Of a stretch of DNA of 64,000 nucleotides, positions 52,593-61,049 are shown one piece after another. Both the position numbers and the translations under genes were made by a program. This DNA comes from Streptomyces sp. BK340 (GTDB lineage: Bacteria; Actinomycetota; Actinomycetes; Streptomycetales; Streptomycetaceae), in NCBI RefSeq assembly GCF_007827595.1, contig NZ_VISR01000032.1, positions 1-64,000 on the forward strand, given 5' to 3'. Position 1 is the first letter of the stretch, and each line of letters begins with the position of its first letter. The notes beneath the pieces were generated by a model. It was not told where the DNA came from. It ran no database searches and was given only the letters and a program-made list of their open reading frames with translations.

Positions 52593-52613
52593 CCTGCCAC
52601 GGACAGGTCGGAC

Positions 52614-52658
52614 GGAACGGCCGCAGCCCACTGTGCGGGGGCTGCGGCCGTTCCTTTT
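52614..52658 (+). terminator. Rho-independent terminator after aldehyde dehydrogenase
   Basis: A perfect 16-bp stem (GGAACGGCCGCAGCCC, 52614-52629, with its complement at 52639-52654) ends in TTTT at 52655-52658. Confidence 0.92.
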
Positions 52659-52783
52659 GCCGTTCCTATAGCCGGGTAAAGGATTCGGCATCGTCCGTTC
52701 AATAGTCTTGTTCTGTGCATGACTCACTAGATGGGATGCGAGTCGACCACTTCGTCCGACTCACGGACCACTCAGGGGAATTC

Positions 52784-54157
52784 ATGCACATAGCCCGTAC
52801 CGGGCGCGGCGTCGCGACTTCCGCGGCCGCCACCGCTGCCCTCGTCGCCGCCGCGCTGGCGACCACCTCGCAGGCCGGCGTCACCACCGCCGCGCCCGCC
52901 GCCGTACCGCACACCAAGGCGGTTCCGGCCATCGCAGGGCACACCCTGGTCCATGGCGTGGCCAGCCCGCTCCCGAGCGCGCAGTGCCAGGCCAAGTGGC
53001 ACATCAACTGCTACAACCCGCTGCAGTACCGCACCGCGTACAACCTCAACCCGCTGTACCGCCAGGGCATCACGGGCAAGGGGCGCACCATCGTCATCGT
53101 GGACTCGTTCGGCTCGCCGACGGTCCAGCACGACCTGGACGTCTACAGCAGGCAGTTCGGTCTGCCGAGCACCAAGGTCAAGGTCGTCAAGTGGGGTCAC
53201 GTGCCCGCCTTCGACCCCAAGAACTCCGACATGACCGGGTGGGCCGGCGAGACCACCCTGGACGTCGAGATGGCCCACGCGGTGGCGCCCGGCGCCAAGA
53301 TCGTGCTGGTGGAGACGGCCGTCTCCGAGACCGAGGGCACCACCGGTCTGCCGGAGATGATGTCCGCCGAGAAGCACCTGATCGACCAGGGCGTCGGCGA
53401 CGTCATCACCCAGAGCTTCGGTGCCACGGAGAACACGTTCCCCGGCTTCGCCCGGGGCGACTTCACGAGCATCAAGAAGCTGCGCTACGCCTTCCAGGAC
53501 GCGAACCGCAAGCACGTGACCGTCCTCGCCTCGTCCGGTGACGGCGGTGCCACCGACATGAAGGCGGACGGCAAGCACTACTACAACAAGCGGGTCAACT
53601 CCTGGCCCTCCTCGGACCCGCTGGTCACCTCCATCGGCGGCACCCAGCTCCACCTGAACGACAAGGGTGACCGCGTCAAGCCGGACAGCGTCTACAACGA
53701 CTACGGCGCGGGCGGCGGCGGCCAGTCGCACGTCTTCGGCCGCCCGGGCTTCCAGGACGGCGTGAAGGGCATCGTCGGCACCCGCCGCGGCACGCCGGAC
53801 GTGTCGATGGCCGCCGCGGTCAACGGCGGCGCCTGGATCTACTCCGGCTACGACCCGACCGCCACCGGCTGGGACGTCACCGGCGGCACCAGCGAGGCCA
53901 GCCCGCTCTTCTCGGGCATCGTCGCGCTCGCCGACCAGGCGGCGGGCCACCGGCTCGGCAACATCAACGCGGCGCTGTACAAGCTGGCCAAGCTCCGGAA
54001 CACCGGCGTCGTCGACGTCAACGACGGCACCGACAACAGCTACGAGGGTGTCACCGGCTACAAGGCCGTCAAGGGCTACGACATGGCCACCGGCGTGGGC
54101 ACCGTGAACGCCCTCCGCTTCGTGACCGCCCTCGCCGAGGCGGGCCACCACAGCTGA
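52784..54157 (+). CDS. Secreted S53 family serine-carboxyl peptidase
   Basis: 457 residues from ATG 52784 (MHIARTGRGVATSAAATA), with a signal peptide about 1-37. The S53 catalytic set is visible: Glu156 and Asp160 in GWAGETTLDVEMAHAV, the oxyanion Asp in VLASSGDGGATD, and Ser370 in GGTSEASPLFSG. Compared with kumamolisin or sedolisin it lacks the large N-terminal pro-domain; only about 45 residues separate the signal peptide from the catalytic domain. It probably degrades extracellular protein. A terminator follows. Confidence 0.88.
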   Translation: MHIARTGRGVATSAAATAALVAAALATTSQAGVTTAAPAAVPHTKAVPAIAGHTLVHGVASPLPSAQCQAKWHINCYNPLQYRTAYNLNPLYRQGITGKGRTIVIVDSFGSPTVQHDLDVYSRQFGLPSTKVKVVKWGHVPAFDPKNSDMTGWAGETTLDVEMAHAVAPGAKIVLVETAVSETEGTTGLPEMMSAEKHLIDQGVGDVITQSFGATENTFPGFARGDFTSIKKLRYAFQDANRKHVTVLASSGDGGATDMKADGKHYYNKRVNSWPSSDPLVTSIGGTQLHLNDKGDRVKPDSVYNDYGAGGGGQSHVFGRPGFQDGVKGIVGTRRGTPDVSMAAAVNGGAWIYSGYDPTATGWDVTGGTSEASPLFSGIVALADQAAGHRLGNINAALYKLAKLRNTGVVDVNDGTDNSYEGVTGYKAVKGYDMATGVGTVNALRFVTALAEAGHHS

Positions 54158-54184
54158 CGCACCACGGGGCATCTGCTGCCCCTG

Positions 54185-54217
54185 CGAACGGCCCGGGTTC
54201 TCCACCCGGGCCGTTCG
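54185..54217 (+). terminator. Terminator hairpin after S53 peptidase
   Basis: CGAACGGCCCGGG (54185-54197) pairs perfectly with CCCGGGCCGTTCG (54205-54217), with a 7-nt loop. It is 28 nt past the stop codon. Confidence 0.88.
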
Positions 54218-54312
54218 TCCGTCCCCGGGCCACGGATCGCCGACTGGCCCGCGACCCGGCAACGGCGCGTCTGAGAGACTGCGCCTCCAGTGCCGTACTG
54301 CGAGGAGACGCC

Positions 54313-54921
54313 ATGCAGGTAGCCGTGGTCACCTTTGACGGATTCAACGAGCTCGACAGCTTCATCGCCTCCGCGCTGATCAACCGGTGCCGCAAGGACG
54401 GCCTGGAAGCCTTCATCACGACACCGACACCGGTGGTGACGTCCATGAACGGCGTCGAGGTGACCGGGCAGCGCCCGATGGAGTTCGTCACCGAGGCCGA
54501 CGTCGTGCTGATCGGCAGCGGCGTGAAGACGCGGGACGTGGTCGCCGACGACCGGCTGATCTCCAGGCTGCCGCTCGACCCCGCGCGACAGCTGATCGGT
54601 GCGCAGTGCTCCGGCGCGCTGGTGCTCGCCCGGCTCGGCCTGCTGGCCGGCATGCCCGCCTGCACCGACCGCACGAGCCGGCCCTTCGTCGAGGCCTGCG
54701 ACGTCACCGTGCTGGACGCGCCGTTCCATGCCGAGGGGAACATCGCCACGGCGGGCGGCTGCCTGGCGTCGCAGTACCTCGCCACGTGGGTGATCGCCAA
54801 GACGCTCGGCGAGGACGCGGCGCGTGACGTCGTCGACTACGTGGCGCCGGTCGGCGAGAACCGGGCGACCGTCGAGCGCGCCCTGCGCGCCGTCCGGGCG
54901 GGCGAGGCCGCACTGCGCTGA
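54313..54921 (+). CDS. DJ-1/PfpI family protein
   Basis: 202 residues with the class I glutamine amidotransferase-like fold. The nucleophile Cys99 sits in LIGAQCSGALVLARLGLL with a nearby GIATAGG-like loop (NIATAGGCLASQYLATWV). The N-terminus reads VAVVTFDGFNELDSFIASALIN, typical of the ThiJ/PfpI group. It is cytoplasmic and could be a chaperone, glyoxalase III or hydrolase; the substrate is unknown. The gene is preceded by GAGGAGACGCC. Confidence 0.9.
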   Translation: MQVAVVTFDGFNELDSFIASALINRCRKDGLEAFITTPTPVVTSMNGVEVTGQRPMEFVTEADVVLIGSGVKTRDVVADDRLISRLPLDPARQLIGAQCSGALVLARLGLLAGMPACTDRTSRPFVEACDVTVLDAPFHAEGNIATAGGCLASQYLATWVIAKTLGEDAARDVVDYVAPVGENRATVERALRAVRAGEAALR

Positions 54922-55024
54922 CGGCCCCGCGCGCCGGCGTCGGCCCCCAGTCGCACCCGAACGACATCACCGCAGGTCAGAACAGCTCCAGGCATGTGGC
55001 GTGCCCTGGGCTCGGATCTCGTCG

Positions 55025-55055
55025 TTGACATTATGCAGGCAGATACCTGCATAAT
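55025..55055 (+). promoter_or_regulatory. Operator-promoter of the ArsR-SRPBCC gene
   Basis: TTGACA (55025-55030) is a consensus -35. It runs into a perfect inverted repeat, ATTATGCAGG-N6-CCTGCATAAT (55030-55055), which covers the -10 region just before GTG 55062. This is a textbook ArsR-type autorepression arrangement. Confidence 0.85.
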
Positions 55056-55061
55056 CGAAGG

Positions 55062-55871
55062 GTGAGCCACGAAGCGAGAGCCATGGATTCGGTCTTCAGG
55101 GCACTGGCCGATCCCACCCGACGACTCCTGCTCGACCGGCTGCGCGAGCAGAACGGTCAGACACTGCGTGAACTGTGCGAGCGCCTCGACATGACACGGC
55201 AGTCGGCGACGCAGCATCTCGACCTGCTCCAGCAGGCCGGTCTCGTGACCGTCGTACGGCGCGGGCGGGAACGGCTCCACTACCTCAATCCGGCCCCCAT
55301 CCACGAGATCGAGGAGCGCTGGATCTCGGAGTTCGACAAGCCCCGCCTGCAAGCGATCAGTGCCATCAAGAACCAGGCAGAGGAGTACGCCATGACCGAC
55401 GCAGCCACATCCGTACCGACCTACGTCTACGTCACCTACATCCGGGCCGGCGCGGAGCAGGTGTGGCAGGCCCTGACGGACGCGGACCTGACGGCGCGCT
55501 ACTGGGACCACGCCAACGTCTCGGACTGGCAGCCGGGCTCGACCTGGGAGCACCGGCGCGTCGACGGATCGGGCAAGGTCGACGTCGTCGGCCGGGTGCT
55601 CAAGGCCGAACCCCCGACGAGCCTGGTCATCACGTTCGAGGACGCCCCCGACACCGTGCCGCCCAGGGAACCGTCGGTGGTCACCTTCCTCGTCGAGCCG
55701 CACGAGGACATCGTCCGCCTCACCGTGACCCACGAGAACCTCGCCAACGAGGCGATGCTCAAGGGGATTTCACGGGGATGGCCGGCCGTGCTGGCGAACC
55801 TCAAGTCGCTGCTGGAGACCGGCGACATCCTCCCGCAGGCCCCCTGGGAGATGTTCGGCGCGCACAGCTGA
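55062..55871 (+). CDS. Fused ArsR-HTH and SRPBCC (AHSA1) protein
   Basis: 269 residues from GTG 55062. Residues about 1-100 form an ArsR winged helix (VFRALADPTRRLLLDRL, LRELCERLDMTRQSATQHLDLLQQAGLV). From about Met111 a START/AHSA1-type SRPBCC domain follows (VYVTYIRAGAEQVWQALTDADLTARYW). In many Streptomyces these are two neighbouring genes; here the join lies at KNQAEEYAMTDAATS. AGAGGAG followed 7 nt later by ATG 55392 looks like a retained internal start, so the SRPBCC part may also be made alone. Metal ligands for arsenic are absent, so the HTH senses another signal. Confidence 0.85.
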   Translation: MSHEARAMDSVFRALADPTRRLLLDRLREQNGQTLRELCERLDMTRQSATQHLDLLQQAGLVTVVRRGRERLHYLNPAPIHEIEERWISEFDKPRLQAISAIKNQAEEYAMTDAATSVPTYVYVTYIRAGAEQVWQALTDADLTARYWDHANVSDWQPGSTWEHRRVDGSGKVDVVGRVLKAEPPTSLVITFEDAPDTVPPREPSVVTFLVEPHEDIVRLTVTHENLANEAMLKGISRGWPAVLANLKSLLETGDILPQAPWEMFGAHS

Positions 55872-55884
55872 GACGGCACGTCGG

Positions 55885-57365
55885 CACAAGCGAGAGGATT
55901 CCCAATGACGTTGTCAACCGGAGGCAGTGACGCCTCGTGACGGTGTCATGCCGCTGCTGTTGCTGGGGCCGGGACGATCGCGTCGAACGTCCTGTGGTCG
56001 CGTATGAGGGCCCACAGGACGTTGAGTCGGCGCCTGGCCAGGGCAAGGACGGCCTGCCTGTGGGACTTTCCCTCAGCGCGTTTGCGTGCGTAGAACGCCT
56101 TGGAGACAGGGCAGTGCACGGCGGCAGACTGAGCGGACAGGTAGAACATCCGCAGGAGCCGTCGGCTGTAGCGCCGTGGCCTGCGCAGATTGCCGCTGAC
56201 CTTGCCCGAGTCGCGGGGGACGGGGGCGAGCCCGGCGACGCCGGCGAGGCGGTCGGGGCTGCCGAAGGCAGCCATGTCGCCGCCGGTGGCGGCGACGAAC
56301 TCAGCGCCGAGCATGTCGCCGATGCCGGGCATGCTGGTGATCACCTCGGCGTCGGGATGCTCGCGAAACCGCCCCTCGATGAGGACACTGACCTGGGCGA
56401 TCTCCTCATCGAGGGCCATCACCTCCCTGGCCAGGGTGTGAACCATCTTCGCGGCCGTCTTCTCCCCGGGCACGGTGGTGAACTGGGCCTCGGCGGCAGT
56501 AATCGCGGCATCGGCAGCGCTCTTGGCAAGGGTGTCGGTGCGAACGCCACGGTTCTTGAGCCAGGTGGCAAGCCGGGCCCGACCGATCCGCCGCAGGGCG
56601 GCGGGAGTCTGGTACCCGGTCAGCACAACGAGCGCGGTCTTGGAGGTGCTGTAGTCGAAGGCTCGCTCCAGCGCGGGGAAGTACTCCAGCATCTGAGCAC
56701 GGAGCCGGTTGATCGCCCTGGTGCGGTCCGCGGACAGGTCCAGGCGTCGTGCCGTGAGGATCTTCAGGTCGACCGCGATTTCGCCCCACTTCTGAAGAGG
56801 TTGCAGGTCGCGGCGCATCCGGGCCTGGTCGGCGATGACGTAGGCGTCCTTCGCGTCGGTCTTGCCGTCGCCGCGGTAGGAGCCGGAGGCGTGGTGAACG
56901 GACCGGCCGGGGATGTAGAACAGGCGCTGCTCGTGGTTGACCAAGAGCGCGATCGACAGCGCGGCACCGCCGGCGTTCAGGTCCACCGCCCAGGTGACCG
57001 GGCTGCCGTCGGCCAGCTCCAAGACGTCACCGAGCAGTTGGAGCAGCTCGGTCTCGTTGTTCGGCACCCGGCGCGACAGCACCTTGGCACCGTCCGTATC
57101 GATCACGGTGCAGTGATGCTCGGCCTTGCCGGCGTCCGTTCCCGCCCACAGTTCGGGCAACGGAACCCCCTTCGTCGGTCTCTGGTGTTGTCCCAGCAGA
57201 CGACCTCGCCGGCGTGTCCATACGAGCGATTCGGTTCGCGCATCCCAATCAGCGGTCGAGTCGTCGCGGGATGCCGGGCGGCCAATCCTCTCAAGCCTCA
57301 ACAGCGGCGAAACCATGGCAGCCACACCCGGCATCCCTGGGTGTCCCGATCTTACGAGTGACCCG
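55885..57365. mobile_element. IS110-family insertion sequence
   Basis: A complete transposase gene of IS110 type is flanked on the left by the stop of the ArsR-SRPBCC gene and on the right by the DinB-like gene. Exact ends are uncertain because IS110 elements lack long terminal inverted repeats; the borders given are approximate. CACCC-N9-GGGTG near 57327-57346 may be the end structure. The insertion probably separates genes of one operon. Confidence 0.7.
55946..57160 (-). CDS. IS110-family transposase
   Basis: About 404 residues from TTG 57160 (reads LPELWAGTDAGKAEHHC); a longer frame to 57334 is unlikely to be translated from its far end. The DEDD-type N-terminal domain includes GTDAGKAEHHCTVIDTDG and GKTDAKDAYVIADQARMRRDL. 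The C-terminal transposase_20 part (SMPGIGDMLGAEFVAATGG, PVPRDSGKVSGNLRRPRRYSRRLLRMFYLSA) is intact, with the conserved ending HPVSKAFY-like VSKAFYARKRAEGKS. No internal stop or frameshift, so the element may be active. Confidence 0.92.
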   Translation of the reverse strand: MPELWAGTDAGKAEHHCTVIDTDGAKVLSRRVPNNETELLQLLGDVLELADGSPVTWAVDLNAGGAALSIALLVNHEQRLFYIPGRSVHHASGSYRGDGKTDAKDAYVIADQARMRRDLQPLQKWGEIAVDLKILTARRLDLSADRTRAINRLRAQMLEYFPALERAFDYSTSKTALVVLTGYQTPAALRRIGRARLATWLKNRGVRTDTLAKSAADAAITAAEAQFTTVPGEKTAAKMVHTLAREVMALDEEIAQVSVLIEGRFREHPDAEVITSMPGIGDMLGAEFVAATGGDMAAFGSPDRLAGVAGLAPVPRDSGKVSGNLRRPRRYSRRLLRMFYLSAQSAAVHCPVSKAFYARKRAEGKSHRQAVLALARRRLNVLWALIRDHRTFDAIVPAPATAAA

Positions 57366-57386
57366 GATCAGCCCAAGAAGAAAGGT

Positions 57387-57896
57387 ATGGACATCATGGA
57401 CACCACCCCGCTCCGGGACGCCTACCGAACCCTGCTGGACGCCGCCGCCACGGTGGCCGACTCCGGCGACGCGGTCCCGCCGGCCGGCGAATGGAACGCC
57501 GACCAGATCCTGGCGCACGTCGCCCTCGTCGGCGCCGCCACCGTCACCGCCGTCTCCTCGGTCGCTTCGGGAGCGGTGACGACGTACGACAACCGGCTCG
57601 CGCAGGACGCCTGGACCCTCGACCGCCTCGTCGCGCTCGCCGGCGGCAACGCCGGACTTCGGGACCGCATCCGCATCCAGGCGGACGCCCTGTGCGCACT
57701 CGGCGGACCGATGCTGAGCGAGGCCGAACTCGACACACCGGTGCCCACCCTGCTCCTGTCCAACGGCACACTCCTGGTCGATGAGCCCGTGCCGCTCAGG
57801 GGCCTCCTCGCAGGCCTCGCGGAGGTGGAGCTGCCCGGCCACGCGAAGCAGCTCCTGGCTCTCCTGCCGGACGGAGCCGGGCAGGACGGGTCCTAG
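57387..57896 (+). CDS. DinB/maleylpyruvate isomerase N-terminal-like protein
   Basis: 169 residues (ATG 57387, or 57396 after AAGAAAGG). The block AGEWNADQILAHVALVGAATVTAV is the DinB/mycothiol-isomerase type helix with the metal-ligand His, and the later VPTLLLSNGTLLVDEPVPLRGLLAGLAEVELPGHAKQLLALLP carries the third ligand-type His. It resembles small Streptomyces proteins often next to ArsR and SRPBCC genes, which here lie across the IS110 element. Substrate unknown. Confidence 0.75.
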   Translation: MDIMDTTPLRDAYRTLLDAAATVADSGDAVPPAGEWNADQILAHVALVGAATVTAVSSVASGAVTTYDNRLAQDAWTLDRLVALAGGNAGLRDRIRIQADALCALGGPMLSEAELDTPVPTLLLSNGTLLVDEPVPLRGLLAGLAEVELPGHAKQLLALLPDGAGQDGS

Positions 57897-57951
57897 GCCG
57901 CACGGCCCCCGGGCGACGACGCCCGGCGCGCGAGACCCTCCAGCGGCCCGA

Positions 57952-58000
57952 CCGGAAGGGGCCCGGCACCGCTGCCTTCCGGCGCCGGGCCCCTTTCCGG
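57952..58000 (+). terminator. Strong terminator hairpin
   Basis: CCGGAAGGGGCCCGGC (57952-57967) pairs with GCCGGGCCCCTTTCCGG (57984-58000), leaving one bulged T. It follows the DinB-like gene by about 55 nt. The rest of 57897-58438 holds only the GH12-like fragment at 58157. Confidence 0.85.
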
Positions 58001-58156
58001 TGCCGGACTTCTCCGGACCCTCGACCGGTGAACCCGACCTGCGCGAGCCGCAGCGCGCCGCGCAGCCCGAGGTGGACGTCGTGCACGCCCGCGGTGACGA
58101 TTCCGGCGCCCAGGGTGGTCGCATCCCCTCCAGCGAGGAGGGCGCGGGTCGGTGCC

Positions 58157-58306
58157 ATGCTGAACCTGGACGACTTCACCCAGGCACTCGTTCGGCGCAA
58201 TCTGCTCAGCAACGACAAGTACGTCTCCGGGATCGAGGCCGGAACCGAGGTGTTCAAGGGCTCCGGGCGGCTGGAACCGAGGTCGTACTCGGCCGACATC
58301 GGCTGA
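58157..58306 (+). pseudogene. Possible C-terminal remnant of a GH12-like glycosidase
   Basis: An open stretch of 49 residues with no Shine-Dalgarno encodes LDDFTQALVRRNLLSND, then KYVSGIEAGTEVFKG and SGRLEPRSYSADIG. The pattern of a short helix (DFTQALVRR), a KYVSGIEAGTEVF strand and a final beta strand recalls the last part of GH12 endoglucanases, where a similar WYL..IQAGFE strand precedes the last strand. No matching upstream coding part exists in the window, so this looks like a truncated relic. Assignment is from recall and is tentative. Confidence 0.35.
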
Positions 58307-58438
58307 ACCCGTCCGCCGGCGGCGGCCGAACGGCGCGCGAGGACTGGTGGGGTCGGCCGGATTCGGGTACCAACGATCCAGTAGCACTGGTCGGTAAGGA
58401 TCGGTCCTCAACATCCCTATTGCGGCGAGGTGAGCCTC

Positions 58439-60376
58439 ATGTCCGCCCCCACCACCCAACGCAAAACCGTCACTGAGCGCGAGGCGCGCCAGGTGGCGGA
58501 GGCCGCCCGGGAACAGGACTGGCGAAAGCCCAGCTTCGCCAAGGAACTGTTCCTCGGGCGCTTCCGGCTCGACCTCATCCATCCTCATCCGCTCCCGGAG
58601 CCCGAGAGCGTGCGCCGCGGCGAGGACTTCCTCGCCAAGCTGCGCGCCTTCTGCGAGACGACCATCGACTCGGCCCGCATCGAGCGCGAGGCACGCATCC
58701 CCGACGAGGTCGTCGCGGGCCTCAAGGAACTCGGCGCGCTCGGCATGAAGATCGACCCCAAGTACGGCGGTCTCGGTCTCACCCAGCTGTACTACAACAA
58801 GGCCCTCGCCCTGGTCGGCTCCGCGAGCCCCGCGGTCGGCGCCCTGCTCTCCGCCCACCAGTCGATCGGCGTACCCCAGCCGCTGAAGCTCTTCGGCACC
58901 CAGGAGCAGAAGGACGCCTTCCTGCCCCGCTGCGCCCGCACCGACATCTCCGCCTTCCTGCTCACCGAGCCGGACGTCGGCTCCGACCCGGCCCGCCTCG
59001 CGACGACGGCCGTGCCGGACGGGGACGACTACGTCCTCGACGGGGTGAAGCTGTGGACCACCAACGGAGTGGTCGCCGACCTGCTGGTCGTCATGGCGCG
59101 GGTGCCGAAGTCCGAGGGGCACAAGGGCGGCATCACCGCCTTCGTGGTGGAGGCCACCGCCGAGGGCATCACCGTGGAGAACCGCAACGCCTTCATGGGG
59201 TTGCGCGGCATCGAGAACGGCGTCACCCGCTTCCACCAGGTCCGGGTCCCGGCCGCCAGCCGCATCGGCCCCGAGGGCGCGGGCCTGAAGATCGCGCTCA
59301 CCACCCTCAACACCGGCCGGCTGTCGCTGCCCGCGATGTGCGCCGGCGCCGGCAAGTGGTGCCTGAAGATCGCGCGGGAGTGGGCCGCCGAGCGCGAGCA
59401 GTGGGGCAAGCCGGTCGCGCTGCACGAGGCCGTAGGCTCCAAGATCAGCTTCATCGCGGCCACGACCTTCGCCCTGGAGGCCGTCCTCGACCTGTCGTCG
59501 CAGATGGCCGACGAGGACCGCAACGACATCCGCATCGAGGCCGCCCTGGCCAAGCTCTACGGCTCCGAGATGGCCTGGCTGATGGCCGACGAACTGGTCC
59601 AGATCCGCGGCGGCCGGGGCTACGAGACGGCCGAGTCCCTCAAGGAGCGCGGCGAACGCTCCGTCCCGGCCGAGCAGATCCTGCGCGACCTGCGCATCAA
59701 CCGGATCTTCGAGGGCTCGACGGAGATCATGCACCTGCTCATCGCCCGCGAGGCCGTGGACGCCCACCTCTCGGTGGCCGGCGACCTCATCGACCCCGAC
59801 AAGTCCCTGCCGGACAAGGCGAGGGCGGGCGTGGGCGCGGGCGTCTTCTATGCCAAGTGGCTGCCGAAGCTGGTCGCCGGCCCCGGCCAACTGCCCTCCT
59901 CGTACCACGAGTTCAAGCGCGAGACGGACCTCTCCGGCCATCTGCGCTACGTCGAGCGGCACGCCCGCAAGCTGGCCCGGTCCACCTTCTACGCCATGTC
60001 CCGCTGGCAGGGCCGGATGGAGACCAAGCAGGGCTTCCTCGGCAGGATCGTGGACATCGGCGCGGAACTGTTCGCGATGAGCGCGGCCTGTGTGCGCGCC
60101 GAGCGGCTGCGCGGCGAGGGCGAGCACGGCCGCGAGGCCTACCAGCTCGCCGACGCCTTCTGCCGCCAGTCCCGCCTCCGTGTCGAGGAACTCTTCAACC
60201 GGCTGTGGGCCAACACCGACGACCTCGACCGCAAGGTGGTCAAGGGCGTGCTCGGCGGGGCCTACGAGTGGCTGGAGGAAGGGATCGTCGACCCCTCGGG
60301 CGAGGGCCCGTGGATCGCCGACGCGACCCCCGGACCGTCCACCCGTGAGAACGAACGCCGCCCGTACGGCGGGTAG
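58439..60376 (+). CDS. Acyl-CoA dehydrogenase, long form
   Basis: 645 residues from ATG 58439 after CGAGGTGAG. N-terminal helical, beta and C-terminal FAD-binding domains: LTEPDVGSDPARLATTAV, GVKLWTTNGVVADLLVV, GIENGVTRFHQVRVPAASRIG, and the catalytic Glu in NRIFEGSTEIMHLL. A C-terminal extension of about 190 residues beyond the usual 400 fits a FadE-type or DUF1974-like tail. It oxidises acyl-CoA to enoyl-CoA in fatty-acid or branched-chain degradation; no other beta-oxidation gene is nearby. Confidence 0.9.
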   Translation: MSAPTTQRKTVTEREARQVAEAAREQDWRKPSFAKELFLGRFRLDLIHPHPLPEPESVRRGEDFLAKLRAFCETTIDSARIEREARIPDEVVAGLKELGALGMKIDPKYGGLGLTQLYYNKALALVGSASPAVGALLSAHQSIGVPQPLKLFGTQEQKDAFLPRCARTDISAFLLTEPDVGSDPARLATTAVPDGDDYVLDGVKLWTTNGVVADLLVVMARVPKSEGHKGGITAFVVEATAEGITVENRNAFMGLRGIENGVTRFHQVRVPAASRIGPEGAGLKIALTTLNTGRLSLPAMCAGAGKWCLKIAREWAAEREQWGKPVALHEAVGSKISFIAATTFALEAVLDLSSQMADEDRNDIRIEAALAKLYGSEMAWLMADELVQIRGGRGYETAESLKERGERSVPAEQILRDLRINRIFEGSTEIMHLLIAREAVDAHLSVAGDLIDPDKSLPDKARAGVGAGVFYAKWLPKLVAGPGQLPSSYHEFKRETDLSGHLRYVERHARKLARSTFYAMSRWQGRMETKQGFLGRIVDIGAELFAMSAACVRAERLRGEGEHGREAYQLADAFCRQSRLRVEELFNRLWANTDDLDRKVVKGVLGGAYEWLEEGIVDPSGEGPWIADATPGPSTRENERRPYGG

Positions 60377-60391
60377 CCGCCCGTAGGCAGC

Positions 60392-60850
60392 TCAGCAGTA
60401 CTTGTCGCTCGGATCCCGCGTCGTCCAGGAGCAGGAGTCGACCTTGGTGCCGCTCGCCTTGGTCAGCGTGGCCGTGTCCCTGTCGTTGTTCCAGACGTAG
60501 GCACGGCGGCCCTGGTACTTGTTCGACGCGGTGTCCGAGCCGCTGCCGGTGTGGATCTTCATGTACTTCCCGGCGCCGATCCTGACGTCCGGGAAGACGT
60601 ACTTGTGGTTGGAGGCGTCCTTCAGGACCCAGCCCTTGAGCGAGACCGCCGAGCCGCCGCTGTTCTTGATCTGCACCCACTCGGCGTTCAGGCTCGTGTT
60701 GGACCGGTCGTCCCGGCCCGGGCTGTCGAACCAGACATGGTGGATGTGCACGCCGCCGGCCGCCTGGGCCGGGGTGCTGAGCAGAGTTCCGGTGAGCAGG
60801 GCCGCGCCCGCGAGGGCGGGCAGAGCGGCGCGTATGCGCACAGTACGCAT
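60392..60850 (-). CDS. Secreted lamin-tail domain protein
   Basis: 152 residues. Signal peptide about 1-30 (LPALAGAALLTGTLLSTPAQA). The rest is a single lamin tail (LTD) immunoglobulin-like domain: IHHVWFDSPGRDDRSNTSLNAEWVQIKNSGGSAVSLKGWVLKD, VFPDVRIGAGKYMKIHTG and RRAYVWNNDRDTATL. Two cysteines near the end (DSCSWTT and the C-terminal C) may pair. Extracellular LTD proteins in Streptomyces are of unknown function, perhaps binding cell wall or DNA. It is convergent with the acyl-CoA dehydrogenase gene. Confidence 0.88.
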   Translation of the reverse strand: MRTVRIRAALPALAGAALLTGTLLSTPAQAAGGVHIHHVWFDSPGRDDRSNTSLNAEWVQIKNSGGSAVSLKGWVLKDASNHKYVFPDVRIGAGKYMKIHTGSGSDTASNKYQGRRAYVWNNDRDTATLTKASGTKVDSCSWTTRDPSDKYC

Positions 60851-61049
60851 GAAGAGATCCCCCCAAGGATGTCGTCCGCGAAGTCGTACCCGGACCGGCT
60901 GACGACCGGCCCGACTGAAGTGTTATCACATGATCTTCACTCCGAGTTCACAAACGGAAAACCGCCTCGTCCGGCAATGAAAACTGCTGACGCACCCGCC
61001 CGGGGGATGCCCTGTCCGACCACCCGCGGTCAGCGGCCACAATGGGGGG

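Noticed and set aside
55885..57365. Terminal inverted repeats for the IS element
   Set aside because: No convincing long inverted repeats or target duplication could be seen; IS110 elements often lack them, so exact ends were not claimed.
57796..58299. Minus-strand frame opposite the DinB-like gene and GH12-like fragment
   Set aside because: No family match, no start signals, and it crosses a strong terminator hairpin.
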